64,000 nucleotides of DNA from Ancylobacter sp. WKF20 (GCF_029760895.1 NZ_CP121679.1:248001-312000), one strand, 5' to 3'. Counted from the stretch's first letter, positions 55,300 through 63,141 are shown. Made by a program: numbers and translations. Notes: generated by a model not told the origin, from the sequence alone.

Positions 55300-57129
55300 T
55301 CAGCCCGCCTTGCCGGCGCCGGTCAGTGCCGCGAGGCTGGCGGGCATGGCGATGTCCTCGGGGATGGCGCAGACGCCCCGGCGCATCAGCCAGCGGCCGA
55401 GCGTCGGATCGGCGGTGAGGACGGCGAAGGGGACCGCGCCGACAAGGCCGATCAGCGCCGGCAGCGCCCAGATCAGCGCGCCGGGCGCGTAGACATAGAG
55501 CACCGTTCCCATGGCGAGGCCGAAGACGAGCTGCGGCCACAGCCCGGCGAAGGCCGTCTGCCAGGACAGCCGCACCGCGTCGCGCGCCTGCGCGTCCCAG
55601 GTGATGGTGCGCCCGAAGACGAGCCCGACCATGAACAGCGCGATGCGGAAGGCGACGACCGGGCCGAGCAGCACGCCGAACAGGAACTCGGTAAGCGCGC
55701 CGCCGATGAGCCGTCCCGCTCCGCCATAGCGCCGGCGCTCCTCGGCGCGCAACAACACGTCGATCAGGCCCGCCGCCTTGGGCGCGAGGCTCATGGCGAA
55801 GGTGAGGGCGAACAGCGTGAGACCCAGCGTCGCCGGGAAGGGCTCGTCATAAAGCTCGGTGTCGAACACTTTCAGCGTCGCCAGCACCATGAAGGCGATC
55901 CACGCCACGGCGCCGAGATACATCAGGATCGCCCAGGCGATCTGGAAGCGGCTCATCGGCTTGAGGCCGGGCATCGCCAGCAGGCGCCAATACTGCATGT
56001 TGCCCTGGCACCAGCGCAGGTCGCGGCGGGTGAATTCGGTGAGGTGCGGCGGGTTCTCCTCATAGCTCTCCATCTCCTCGGGGAGCACGCGGACCTCGTA
56101 ACCCGCGCGGCGCATCAGCACCGCCTCGATCTGGTCATGCGAGAGGATGCAGCCGCCGAGCGGGCCGTTGCCCGAGAGGACGGGGAGGTGGCAATGCGCC
56201 TTGAACGGGGCGATGCGGATGACCGCGTTGTGCCCCCAATAGGGCCCGCAATCGCCCGCCCACCACGAGGCGCCCATGGTGTAGGAGCGCATGCCGTGGC
56301 GCATGCCGAACTGGAAGATGCGGGCGAAGGCGGCGTGCGAGGGCATGCCGACGACGAGGCTCTGCAGGATGCCGAGGCGCGGATGGGCCTGCATCACCCG
56401 CACCAGCCGCAGCACCGCCTCGGGGCCGAGGAAGCTGTCGGCGTCGAGCGTCAGCATCAGCTCGTGCTCATGGCCCCAGCGCTCCAGAAAGTCGCGGATA
56501 TTGCCGGCCTTGAAGCCGCTATTCTCGTGCCGGCGGCGATAGGTGAGGGGGGCATCCTCGCCCGCCTCGCGGCGCCACGCGGCGAACAGCTCCTCCTCGG
56601 CGGCGGCGATCTCCGGCCGCGTCGTGTCGGACAGCACGAACCAGGCGAAATGCGCGCCCTGGCCGGTGGCCTCGATCTCCGCGCGCATCTGCTTCAGGCG
56701 GGCCAGCGCGCGCTCGGGGTCCTCGTTGCGCAATGTCATCAGCACGGCGACGCGGGCGGTGATCGGCCCATCCTCCGCCCCGGCGGCGTAAGGATAGACC
56801 GCGCGGCGCGCATCCGTCGGGCCGTGCAGCAGCCACAGGCCGATGATGGCGTTCCAGAAGCCGAGAATGGTCCACGGCGTCGAGACGCAGAAAGCCAGCA
56901 GCAGCAGGATGTCCAGCGTGGTGAAGCCGCCGGTGCCGAGCAGATGGGCGAACAGGGTGACGAGCCCGGCGAAGGTCGCGATGTTCAGTCCCGCCACCAG
57001 CAGGCGCCGGCGGAACAGAAGGCGGGTGGACTGGAGGCCGGCCGGCGCGAGACCCACGGCGGCAGGGGTCGCTCTCTCGGCATCGGCGTAGCGCGGCAGG
57101 TCGGCGGCGAACTCGTCGTTCAGGCTCAT
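55300..57129 (-). CDS. opgH: Osmoregulated periplasmic glucan glucosyltransferase OpgH/MdoH
   Basis: 609-residue inner-membrane GT2 enzyme that polymerises the glucose backbone of osmoregulated periplasmic glucans from UDP-glucose. Two N-terminal helices precede the catalytic domain, which has VAVLMTLRNEDPERALARL, RRRHENSGFKAGNIRDF, the DxD-type LTLDADSFLG, LSHDQIEAVLMRRAGYEVRVLPEEMESYEENPP and the RRDLRWCQGNMQY acceptor motif. C-terminal helices follow. The protein is shorter than the E. coli enzyme (about 850 residues), like other alphaproteobacterial forms. The partner opgG is not in the window, and the gene stands alone between opposing genes. Confidence 0.93.
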   Translation of the reverse strand: MSLNDEFAADLPRYADAERATPAAVGLAPAGLQSTRLLFRRRLLVAGLNIATFAGLVTLFAHLLGTGGFTTLDILLLLAFCVSTPWTILGFWNAIIGLWLLHGPTDARRAVYPYAAGAEDGPITARVAVLMTLRNEDPERALARLKQMRAEIEATGQGAHFAWFVLSDTTRPEIAAAEEELFAAWRREAGEDAPLTYRRRHENSGFKAGNIRDFLERWGHEHELMLTLDADSFLGPEAVLRLVRVMQAHPRLGILQSLVVGMPSHAAFARIFQFGMRHGMRSYTMGASWWAGDCGPYWGHNAVIRIAPFKAHCHLPVLSGNGPLGGCILSHDQIEAVLMRRAGYEVRVLPEEMESYEENPPHLTEFTRRDLRWCQGNMQYWRLLAMPGLKPMSRFQIAWAILMYLGAVAWIAFMVLATLKVFDTELYDEPFPATLGLTLFALTFAMSLAPKAAGLIDVLLRAEERRRYGGAGRLIGGALTEFLFGVLLGPVVAFRIALFMVGLVFGRTITWDAQARDAVRLSWQTAFAGLWPQLVFGLAMGTVLYVYAPGALIWALPALIGLVGAVPFAVLTADPTLGRWLMRRGVCAIPEDIAMPASLAALTGAGKAG

Positions 57130-57285
57130 GCGGTCACCCGGCTGAGGGAACCGGAACGCCCCTCGCGGCGTCCCGTCTGCGTGCGGCTTTATACGTCGTG
57201 TCGTTCGGGCGGTTCACGCGCTTGTTGCGCACCGCCGTGCCGTCCCGGCTGCTAGACAGGTATCGGAACAGGAGTTCGCCGCCCG

Positions 57286-58266
57286 ATGACGCCACCTTAT
57301 CCGCTTTCCCGCCAGCTCTGGTGCACCGCGCCGGGGCGCTATGAGCTGATCCCCGCCGAGCTGGAGGGCGGCGCGGACAGCGTCACCGTGCGCGCCATCG
57401 CCTCCGCCGTCAGCCGGGGCACGGAAAGCCTCGTGCTGAAGGGCGAGGTGCCCCAAAGCGAGCACCAGAGGATGCGCGCGCCCTTCCAGCGCGGGGATTT
57501 CCCCTTCCCGGTGCAGTATGGCTACCAGAGCGTCGGCCGGGTCGAGGACGGCCCGCCGGCGCTTAAGGGGCGGCTCGTTTTCGCGCTCCATCCGCATCAG
57601 GATGTCTTTCGCCTGCCGGCCTCCGCCGTGGTGGAAGTGCCCGCGCGCATCCCGCCCCGGCGGGCGACGCTGGCCGCGAATATGGAGACCGCGCTGAACG
57701 CGGTGTGGGATTCCGGCGCCGGGCCGGGTGACCGGATCGTGATCGTCGGCGGCGGGGTGATCGGCCTTCTGCTCACCGCTCTTTGTGCCGGGCTCCCCGG
57801 CGCCGAGGTCACGCTGACCGATCTGCGCCCCGAGCGGGCGACCTTGGCGGAGGCCTTCGGGGCGCGTTTCGCGCAGGCCGATGAGGTGGACGATCAGGCC
57901 GATGTGGTCTTCCACACCAGCGCCAGCGCCGGCGGGCTGCGCACCGCGCTGGCGGCCGGCGGTTTCGAGGCCCGCATCGTCGAGGTGAGCTGGTATGGCA
58001 GCCGCGTGACGCCCGTCGCGCTCGGCGAAAGCTTTCACAGCCGGCGCCTGCAATTGATCGGTTCGCAGGTCGGCGCCGTATCCCCTTCACGGCGTCCGCG
58101 CTGGCCGTATGCCCGCCGGCTCGGCAAGGCGCTCTCTCTTCTGGACGATACGCGCTTTGATCGGCTGATCACGCATGTCGTCCCGTTCTCCGAGGCCCCG
58201 GCGCAGTTGCCGGGCCTTATGTCCGGCGGGGAGGACGCTCTGGCGATCCTTCTCGATTATCCCTGA
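57286..58266 (+). CDS. Medium-chain dehydrogenase/reductase without classical zinc ligands
   Basis: 326-residue MDR-family oxidoreductase. The catalytic domain (AIASAVSRGTESLVLKGE, FPVQYGYQSVGRVEDG) aligns with the zinc-dependent alcohol dehydrogenase region, but the ligand Cys is Ser in AVSRGTE and the GHE His is Tyr in YGYQS, so the usual catalytic zinc site is missing. The NAD(P)-binding motif is IVIVGGGVIGLLLT. Its substrate is unknown. It is the first gene of a + strand run with a pterin-synthase-fold protein (9 bases downstream), a glycosyltransferase and a methyltransferase. It could oxidise or reduce a side chain of the pathway intermediate. AGGAG lies 11 bases before the ATG. Confidence 0.8.
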   Translation: MTPPYPLSRQLWCTAPGRYELIPAELEGGADSVTVRAIASAVSRGTESLVLKGEVPQSEHQRMRAPFQRGDFPFPVQYGYQSVGRVEDGPPALKGRLVFALHPHQDVFRLPASAVVEVPARIPPRRATLAANMETALNAVWDSGAGPGDRIVIVGGGVIGLLLTALCAGLPGAEVTLTDLRPERATLAEAFGARFAQADEVDDQADVVFHTSASAGGLRTALAAGGFEARIVEVSWYGSRVTPVALGESFHSRRLQLIGSQVGAVSPSRRPRWPYARRLGKALSLLDDTRFDRLITHVVPFSEAPAQLPGLMSGGEDALAILLDYP

Positions 58267-58275
58267 GAGGCTGGA

Positions 58276-58677
58276 ATGTTCAGTGTGGAAGTCCGCGATC
58301 GCATCATGATCGCCCATTCGCTGCCCGACCCGTTCTTTGGTCCCGCGCAGAACATGCACGGGGCGACCTTCGTGGTCGACGTGGCGTTCTTCCGGCCCGA
58401 GCTGACGAAGCAGAACGTGGTGGTCGACATCGGCGCGGCGCTCGATGTGCTCAAAGCGGTGCTTCAGCCACTCGCCTACCGCAACCTCGATGATCTCCCG
58501 CAATTCGCCGGCATCCTCACCACCACCGAGTTTCTGGCGAAATACATCTTCGACGCGGTGGCCAAGGCCGCGCGCGAGGGCGCGCTGGGGGAGGACGGGA
58601 CGGGCCTCGCCAGGATCCGGGTCACCCTGCACGAGACCGACCTTGCCCGGGCCAGCTTTGAAGGCGCGGTCGGCTGA
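58276..58677 (+). CDS. 6-pyruvoyl/6-carboxy-tetrahydropterin synthase-fold protein with degenerate active site
   Basis: 133-residue T-fold protein of the PTPS/QueD family. The family shape is clear (first strand FSVEVRDRIMIAHSLP, MHGATFVVDVAFF, MVVD-like VVVDIGAALDVLK, TTEFLAKYIFDAV, and the pterin-anchoring Glu120 in LHETDLARASFEG). However, the zinc site keeps His14 and His28 but has Ala30 where HGH supplies the third His. The catalytic Cys position is Ala24, and the catalytic Asp-His stretch (DHHYLND in QueD) reads AYRNLDD. It is therefore unlikely to be an ordinary QueD or PTPS and may bind a pterin or pyrimidine for a different step. GAGAGG precedes the ATG. Confidence 0.82.
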   Translation: MFSVEVRDRIMIAHSLPDPFFGPAQNMHGATFVVDVAFFRPELTKQNVVVDIGAALDVLKAVLQPLAYRNLDDLPQFAGILTTTEFLAKYIFDAVAKAAREGALGEDGTGLARIRVTLHETDLARASFEGAVG

Positions 58678-58688
58678 GGGGCGCGCTG

Positions 58689-59735
58689 TTGACCGGCTTC
58701 GCCTTCGCCATCCCCGGCGATATCACCCTGCCAACCGGGGGCTACGCCTATGACCGGCGCATCCTCGCGGAAATCCGCCGGGCGGGCGGCGAGGCGAACC
58801 ATCTCGCGCTGCCCGGCGGCTTTCCCTTTCCCACCGATGAAGCGCTGAGGGAGAGCGCCGCCCGCCTCTCCGCCCGCCCGGTGGGTGAGCCGGTGCTGAT
58901 CGACGGGCTCGCGCTCGGCGCTATGCCGGCGGCGCTGCTGCGCGGCCTGCGGCGGCCGGTGGCGGCGCTGATCCATCACCCGCTGGCGCTGGAGGCGGGG
59001 TTGGATGGGCCGACGCAGGCGCGGTTCGCCGCCAGCGAACGCGCGGCGCTGGCGGAAGTCGGCGCCGTCATTGTCACCAGCCCGGCGACGGCGGAGTTGC
59101 TGGCGCGCGATTATGGCGTGCCGCGCGCGCGCATCACCGTCGCCGTGCCCGGCACCGATCCGGCGCCCCGGGCGACCGGGACGGGGACGCCGCTGCGCCT
59201 CTTGGCGGTGGGCGCCGTCATCCCGCGCAAGGCCTATGGCGTGCTGGCGGACGCGCTCGCTACCTTGCCTGACCTCGACTGGAGCTGCGCCATCGTCGGT
59301 GCGCTGGACCGCGATCCGGCAGAGGCGCGGGCGGTGCAGGGCGCCATCGAGGACCATGGGCTGGCCGGGCGTGTGCGCCTCACCGGCGCGCTGGACGAGG
59401 CCGCGCTGGCGGCGGAATTCGATGCGGGCGATCTCTTCGTCTGTTCCTCGCTGTTCGAGGGCTATGGCATGGGCCTCACCGAGGCCATCGCGCGCGGCCT
59501 GCCCGTGGTGGCGACGGAAGGTGGGGCCATTCCCCAGACCCTGCCGCCCGGCACGGCGATCCTCGCCACGCCCGGCGATGCCACGAGCTTCGCTGCGGCG
59601 CTGCGGCGGGTCATGGCGACCCCCGCGCTGCGGCGGGAACTGGCGGACACGGCCTGGGCGGCGGCACAGCGTCTGCCGCGCTGGCCCGACAGTGCCGCAC
59701 TCATCATCAATATCATGCAGGAGATAGCGCGATGA
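58689..59735 (+). CDS. Glycosyltransferase family 4 protein in the pterin-like cluster
   Basis: 348-residue GT-B glycosyltransferase. It has GGYAYDRRILAEIRRAGG near the N-terminus, LIHHPLALEAGL, RLLAVGAVIPRKAYGVLADAL and the GT4 donor motif SSLFEGYGMGLTEAIARGLPVVAT. The start is TTG at 58689, with a GGGGCG-type ribosome site; no ATG fits. It overlaps the methyltransferase gene by 4 bases (ATGA). Within this cluster it most likely glycosylates the pterin- or pyrimidine-derived product, as pterin glycosyltransferases do in cyanobacteria. Sugar and acceptor are unknown. Confidence 0.85.
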   Translation: MTGFAFAIPGDITLPTGGYAYDRRILAEIRRAGGEANHLALPGGFPFPTDEALRESAARLSARPVGEPVLIDGLALGAMPAALLRGLRRPVAALIHHPLALEAGLDGPTQARFAASERAALAEVGAVIVTSPATAELLARDYGVPRARITVAVPGTDPAPRATGTGTPLRLLAVGAVIPRKAYGVLADALATLPDLDWSCAIVGALDRDPAEARAVQGAIEDHGLAGRVRLTGALDEAALAAEFDAGDLFVCSSLFEGYGMGLTEAIARGLPVVATEGGAIPQTLPPGTAILATPGDATSFAAALRRVMATPALRRELADTAWAAAQRLPRWPDSAALIINIMQEIAR

Positions 59736-60568
59736 GCGGGTTTGACCCGGAATGGCTCGCTTTGCGCGAGCCGATCGACCATGCCTCCCGCGATGCGGGC
59801 GTGGCGACACAGCTCAAGGCGCATTTCGCGGCGCGGGAGACGGTCACGGTCGTCGATCTCGGCTGCGGCACCGGCTCCAATCTGCGCGCCATGGCGCCGC
59901 TGCTGTCGGCGCGCCAGCACTGGCACCTCGTCGATGGCGATCCGGCGCTGCTCGCCGAGGCGCGGCGCGTGCTGGCCGACTGGGCGGATGAGGCGCGGGA
60001 GGCCGGCGAGCGCCTTCGGATCGTCAAGGACGGGCGCGAGATCATCATCACCGTCGAGGATGTCGACCTGACGCGCCGCGACCTGCATTTCGCGGCGATG
60101 GGCGCCGATCTCGTCACCGCCGCGGCGCTGTTCGATCTGGTGTCCGGCCCCTGGCTGGAGCAGCTGGTCGCGGCCTGCATCGAGGACCGCGTGCCGCTCT
60201 ACGCCGTGCTGAATTATGACGGCATCGCCGAATGGTCGCCGCGCGGTCCGCTCGACGCACGGGTGGTTTCCGCCTTCAACCGCCACCAGCGCGGCGACAA
60301 GGGCTTCGGCCCGGCGCTCGGGCCGGACTCCGGCGAGACGCTGCTGCGCCTGCTGGCGGCCGGTGCGTGCCGCTGCTGGTCCGGCGACAGCCCGTGGCGG
60401 CTGACGCGCCGCGAGGCGGGTCTGATCACCGCGACCACGCAGGGTTTCGCCGCCGCCGCGCGCGAGATCGCGCCGGATCTTGCCGGCGCGCTCGAGGCGT
60501 GGGTGCGGGAGCGGCGGGACGCCGACGCGATGGTCGTCGGCCATACCGACGTCTTCGCCGTCCCCTGA
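59732..60568 (+). CDS. Class I SAM-dependent methyltransferase
   Basis: 278-residue protein with SAM-binding motif I VVDLGCGTGSNLR (residues 41-53) and the acidic VDGDP at the end of strand 2. The middle contains ADLVTAAALFDLVSGPWLEQLV. The C-terminal part has ALGPDSGETLLRLL and WRLTRREAGLI, not typical of small-molecule N- or O-methyltransferases I know. It is coupled by ATGA overlap to the glycosyltransferase gene. It is probably the last step or a tailoring step of the cluster's product, with the methylated atom unknown. It converges on the cytochrome b gene 4 bases later. Confidence 0.87.
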   Translation: MSGFDPEWLALREPIDHASRDAGVATQLKAHFAARETVTVVDLGCGTGSNLRAMAPLLSARQHWHLVDGDPALLAEARRVLADWADEAREAGERLRIVKDGREIIITVEDVDLTRRDLHFAAMGADLVTAAALFDLVSGPWLEQLVAACIEDRVPLYAVLNYDGIAEWSPRGPLDARVVSAFNRHQRGDKGFGPALGPDSGETLLRLLAAGACRCWSGDSPWRLTRREAGLITATTQGFAAAAREIAPDLAGALEAWVRERRDADAMVVGHTDVFAVP

Positions 60569-60572
60569 GCGG

Positions 60573-61136
60573 TCAGGTGAGCGGCCACATGCGCCGCATC
60601 ACCCCGTCCTTCTTGACGAAGCGGTGCATCAGCGCGGCGGCGATGTGGAGCAGCGCCAGCAGCCCGAGCAGCTTCGCCAGCAGGCCGTGAATGTCGAACA
60701 GGCGCTCGGCGAACGCCTCGTCGGGCGCGAGGATGGCCGGCAAATCGAACAGGCCGAACACGTTCAGCGCCGGATAGGCCGACACTCCCGCCCAACCGAG
60801 CAGCGGCACGATGATCAGCAGCAGATAGAGCAGCGCGTGCACCACGCCGGAGACCACGCGCTCCAGCGGGGTCAGCGTCGCGACGGGTGCCGGTGGGCGG
60901 CGGGTGAGGCGCACCAGAAGCCTGAGCGCGATCAGCCAGATGACGATGAAGCCGAGGAGCTTGTGCAGGCTGTAGAGATCGCCGGTGATCGCGTCGAAAT
61001 TCGTCGCGTCGCCGCGGGCCACCATATAGAGGCCGAGCGGCACGAGGATGATGACGAAGGCGGCGACCAGCCAGTGCAGCAACCGGGCGGGAAAGCCATA
61101 GCGGCCCGCCCTCTCCGCGCCCTCAGTCGGTGGCAT
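60573..61136 (-). CDS. Cytochrome b561 family protein (CybB-like)
   Basis: 187-residue inner-membrane dihaem cytochrome with four helices. Likely haem-ligand His residues are in LLHWLVA, SLHKLLGF, VVHALLYLL and LHIAAALMH. Such proteins move electrons between quinol and periplasmic or cytoplasmic acceptors, and some quench superoxide. ATG at 61136 has GGGAGG upstream and lies inside the 3' end of the RibD-type reductase gene (14-bp overlap), so both are cotranscribed. Its place inside the cluster suggests a redox step, possibly re-oxidation or reduction of the reduced pterin/pyrimidine; this is inference. Confidence 0.85.
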   Translation of the reverse strand: MPPTEGAERAGRYGFPARLLHWLVAAFVIILVPLGLYMVARGDATNFDAITGDLYSLHKLLGFIVIWLIALRLLVRLTRRPPAPVATLTPLERVVSGVVHALLYLLLIIVPLLGWAGVSAYPALNVFGLFDLPAILAPDEAFAERLFDIHGLLAKLLGLLALLHIAAALMHRFVKKDGVMRRMWPLT

Positions 61137-61851
61137 GCGTGCCTCCCCGCGCCGGTGACCTAAGGTCACAATCATAGAGCACATTGCCGTCGGCAAGCAC
61201 ATAGGCATTGGCGCGCGGGCGCAGCGCGTCCGTCAGCTCGTCAATGGGACGAAGCTGGAGACCGGGCCGTCCCGAGCCGATGATGATCGGCGCGAGGCAG
61301 ATGTGCAGCCGGTCCACCCGCCCCGCATCGATGAAGCGCGAGATGGTGGAGGCGCCGCCCTCGATCAGAATTGTGTGATGACCGCGCGCGGCCAGCGCGG
61401 CGACGATGAAATCGGGACTGAAGGCGTCCGGCGAGCCGTCGCCGCCGATCCGCTCCACTTCGGCTGGCCAGCCTTCCGCATTGTCGGAGAACACGATGCG
61501 GCGGCAGCCATCGCAGCCAAGCCATTTCGCGGTGCGCGAGGAGCGCCCGTCGCGGTCGATGATGACCCGCGTCGGGCTGCGGCCCTTGACCCGGCGGGTA
61601 CTCAGCTGGGGATCATCCGCCACCACCGTACCGACGCCCACGACGACGGCATCGACCGAGGCGCGCAGCCGGTGGAGATGGTCGAGCCCAGAGAAGCCGT
61701 TGATATCGCGGGACTTTCCGGTAGGCGTGGCGATGCGCCCATCCAGCGACTGGCCGAGCTGCGCGATGACGAAAGGCTCGGGGCCGCGATGGCGCAGCAT
61801 CGGTTCATAGAGGGCATAGGGCGGATCGGACAGCGTTCGGAATTGATCCAT
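61123..61851 (-). CDS. RibD C-terminal/dihydrofolate reductase-like pyrimidine reductase
   Basis: 242-residue stand-alone reductase of the RibD C-terminal family, which in riboflavin synthesis reduces the ribosyl side chain of the diaminopyrimidine with NADPH. Patterns are FVIAQLGQSLDGRIATPTGKSRDI, ASVDAVVVGVGTVVADDPQL, PTRVIIDRDGR and ILIEGGASTISRFIDAGRVDRLHICLAPIIIGSG. There is no N-terminal deaminase domain. It is divergent from the GTP cyclohydrolase II gene, and I infer that the two enzymes act in one pathway. ATG at 61851; the ribosome site is weak. Confidence 0.88.
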   Translation of the reverse strand: MDQFRTLSDPPYALYEPMLRHRGPEPFVIAQLGQSLDGRIATPTGKSRDINGFSGLDHLHRLRASVDAVVVGVGTVVADDPQLSTRRVKGRSPTRVIIDRDGRSSRTAKWLGCDGCRRIVFSDNAEGWPAEVERIGGDGSPDAFSPDFIVAALAARGHHTILIEGGASTISRFIDAGRVDRLHICLAPIIIGSGRPGLQLRPIDELTDALRPRANAYVLADGNVLYDCDLRSPARGGTHATD

Positions 61852-61883
61852 GCGTGGTCTTTCGCTGCGGGAAGATCGCTCTA

Positions 61884-61941
61884 GTTCGTAACTCGACGGG
61901 AGCGGAGTTGGTCCATTCCGGTGGGATGTTCGTAACCAACT
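61884..61941. promoter_or_regulatory. Repeated and inverted elements in the divergent ribA-type / reductase promoter
   Basis: GTTCGTAAC occurs at 61884-61892 and again at 61928-61936, and AGTTGGT at 61906-61912 has the inverted copy ACCAACT at 61935-61941. They sit in the 132-base gap between the divergent reductase and GTP cyclohydrolase II genes. This suggests shared control by one dimeric regulator. Confidence 0.45.
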
Positions 61942-61983
61942 ACGTTCCACGCTCCAAAATGGTGCAGAGAAAGCGAGTGTCCA

Positions 61984-63141
61984 ATGGCGATTTCCGCAAC
62001 GGCAGCGACTGAGCTCGCGGCGACTGGAATTCTCGACTTGTTCGGCGACGTCTCACAGACGGCGGTCGAGCGCGCTCTGGCTGAGCTGCGCGCCGGACGT
62101 CCGGTCGTGGTCGAGGCGGAGGGCCGTTTCGCCATGGCGGTGGCTGCCGAACTGGCCTCGCCCGCGCTGCTGTCGGCCATGCTCCGCATCGGCGGTGACA
62201 AGGCCTGTCTCGTGCTCACGCCGGCGCGGCTGCGCGCCCTCGGTCAGGGCGAGGTGGACGGCCCGCGCGGCATCGCCCTTGCCGGGCTTGATGGCGCGCG
62301 TGTGATGGCGCTCGCCTGCGAGCGCGGCGCGCAGGTGGAGGAGGAGCTTCTGCCGGTCGATGCTCCGGCCGCGCCCGCGCTGGAGCTTGCCCGCCTCGCC
62401 TTGCTGCTGCCCGCCATGCTGCTCGCGCCGCTGTCCGAGGCCTCGGCCGACATGCTGCCGGCGGTGACGGTGCGGGCGGACGCGCTGGCGACCTTCGACC
62501 AGCGCCTGTCCAGCGACATCCGTATCGTCTCGCGTGCGCCTGTGCCGCTGCTCGCGGCGCGCAACGCGGAGTTCGTGGTGTTTCGCGGCGGCGAGGGCAT
62601 GCGCGACCAGGTGGCGATCATCGTCGGCACGCCGGATCCGGCGACGCCCGTGATGGTCCGCCTGCACTCGGCCTGCCTCACTGGCGACCTGTTCGGCTCG
62701 CTGCGCTGCGATTGCGGCGACCAGCTGCGCGGCACGGTGGCGGCCATGGCCAAGGCCGGCGGCGGGGTGCTGCTCTATCTCGACCAGGAAGGGCGGGGCA
62801 ACGGCATCGCCAACAAGATCCGCGCCTACAAGCTCCAGCATGAGGGCATGGACACCTATGAGGCGGACGAGACGCTGGGCTTCGACCTTGACGGCCGCCG
62901 CTTCGAGTTCGCCGCCGCCATGCTGCGCCAGCTCGGCTACTGGCAGGTGGTGCTGATGACCAACAACCCCGAAAAGGCCGACACGATGCGCCGCTCGGGC
63001 CTGCAGGTGGTCGATCTGCGCAATGTGTATGGCCGGCGCGGCGCCGAAAACGTGCGCTACCTCATCGCCAAGCGCGAGCGGGCAGGCCACGCCATCGACG
63101 TCGAGTCGCTCGAAGAACACGGCACCGCCGCCGTCGGGTGA
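61984..63141 (+). CDS. ribA: GTP cyclohydrolase II with degenerate RibB-like N-terminal domain
   Basis: 385-residue protein. The C-terminal GTP cyclohydrolase II domain (about 180-380) is intact: zinc ligands Cys231, Cys242 and Cys244 (SACLTGDLFGSLRCDCGDQL), LDQEGRGNGIANKIRAYKLQ and MTNNPEKADTM. It converts GTP to the 2,5-diamino-6-ribosylaminopyrimidinone phosphate, formate and pyrophosphate. Residues 25-175 resemble the RibB (DHBP synthase) fold (ALAELRAGRPVVVEAEGRFAMAVAAE) but lack the acidic DDEDREN metal motif, so that half is probably inactive. This looks like a second, specialised RibA rather than the main riboflavin enzyme. It is followed by a strong hairpin. Confidence 0.88.
   Translation: MAISATAATELAATGILDLFGDVSQTAVERALAELRAGRPVVVEAEGRFAMAVAAELASPALLSAMLRIGGDKACLVLTPARLRALGQGEVDGPRGIALAGLDGARVMALACERGAQVEEELLPVDAPAAPALELARLALLLPAMLLAPLSEASADMLPAVTVRADALATFDQRLSSDIRIVSRAPVPLLAARNAEFVVFRGGEGMRDQVAIIVGTPDPATPVMVRLHSACLTGDLFGSLRCDCGDQLRGTVAAMAKAGGGVLLYLDQEGRGNGIANKIRAYKLQHEGMDTYEADETLGFDLDGRRFEFAAAMLRQLGYWQVVLMTNNPEKADTMRRSGLQVVDLRNVYGRRGAENVRYLIAKRERAGHAIDVESLEEHGTAAVG

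Noticed and set aside
55138..57255. A 705-codon + strand frame opposite opgH
   Set aside because: OpgH motifs on the minus strand are unambiguous; the other frame is an Arg/Glu/Gln-rich shadow.
58276..58677. Annotation as QueD of queuosine/preQ0 synthesis
   Set aside because: The catalytic Cys and one zinc His are missing, and no queC, queE, queF or folE lies nearby.
61852..61983. FMN riboswitch before the GTP cyclohydrolase II gene
   Set aside because: The gap is short, and I could not find the conserved RFN-element sequence blocks. Direct repeats explain it better as a protein operator.
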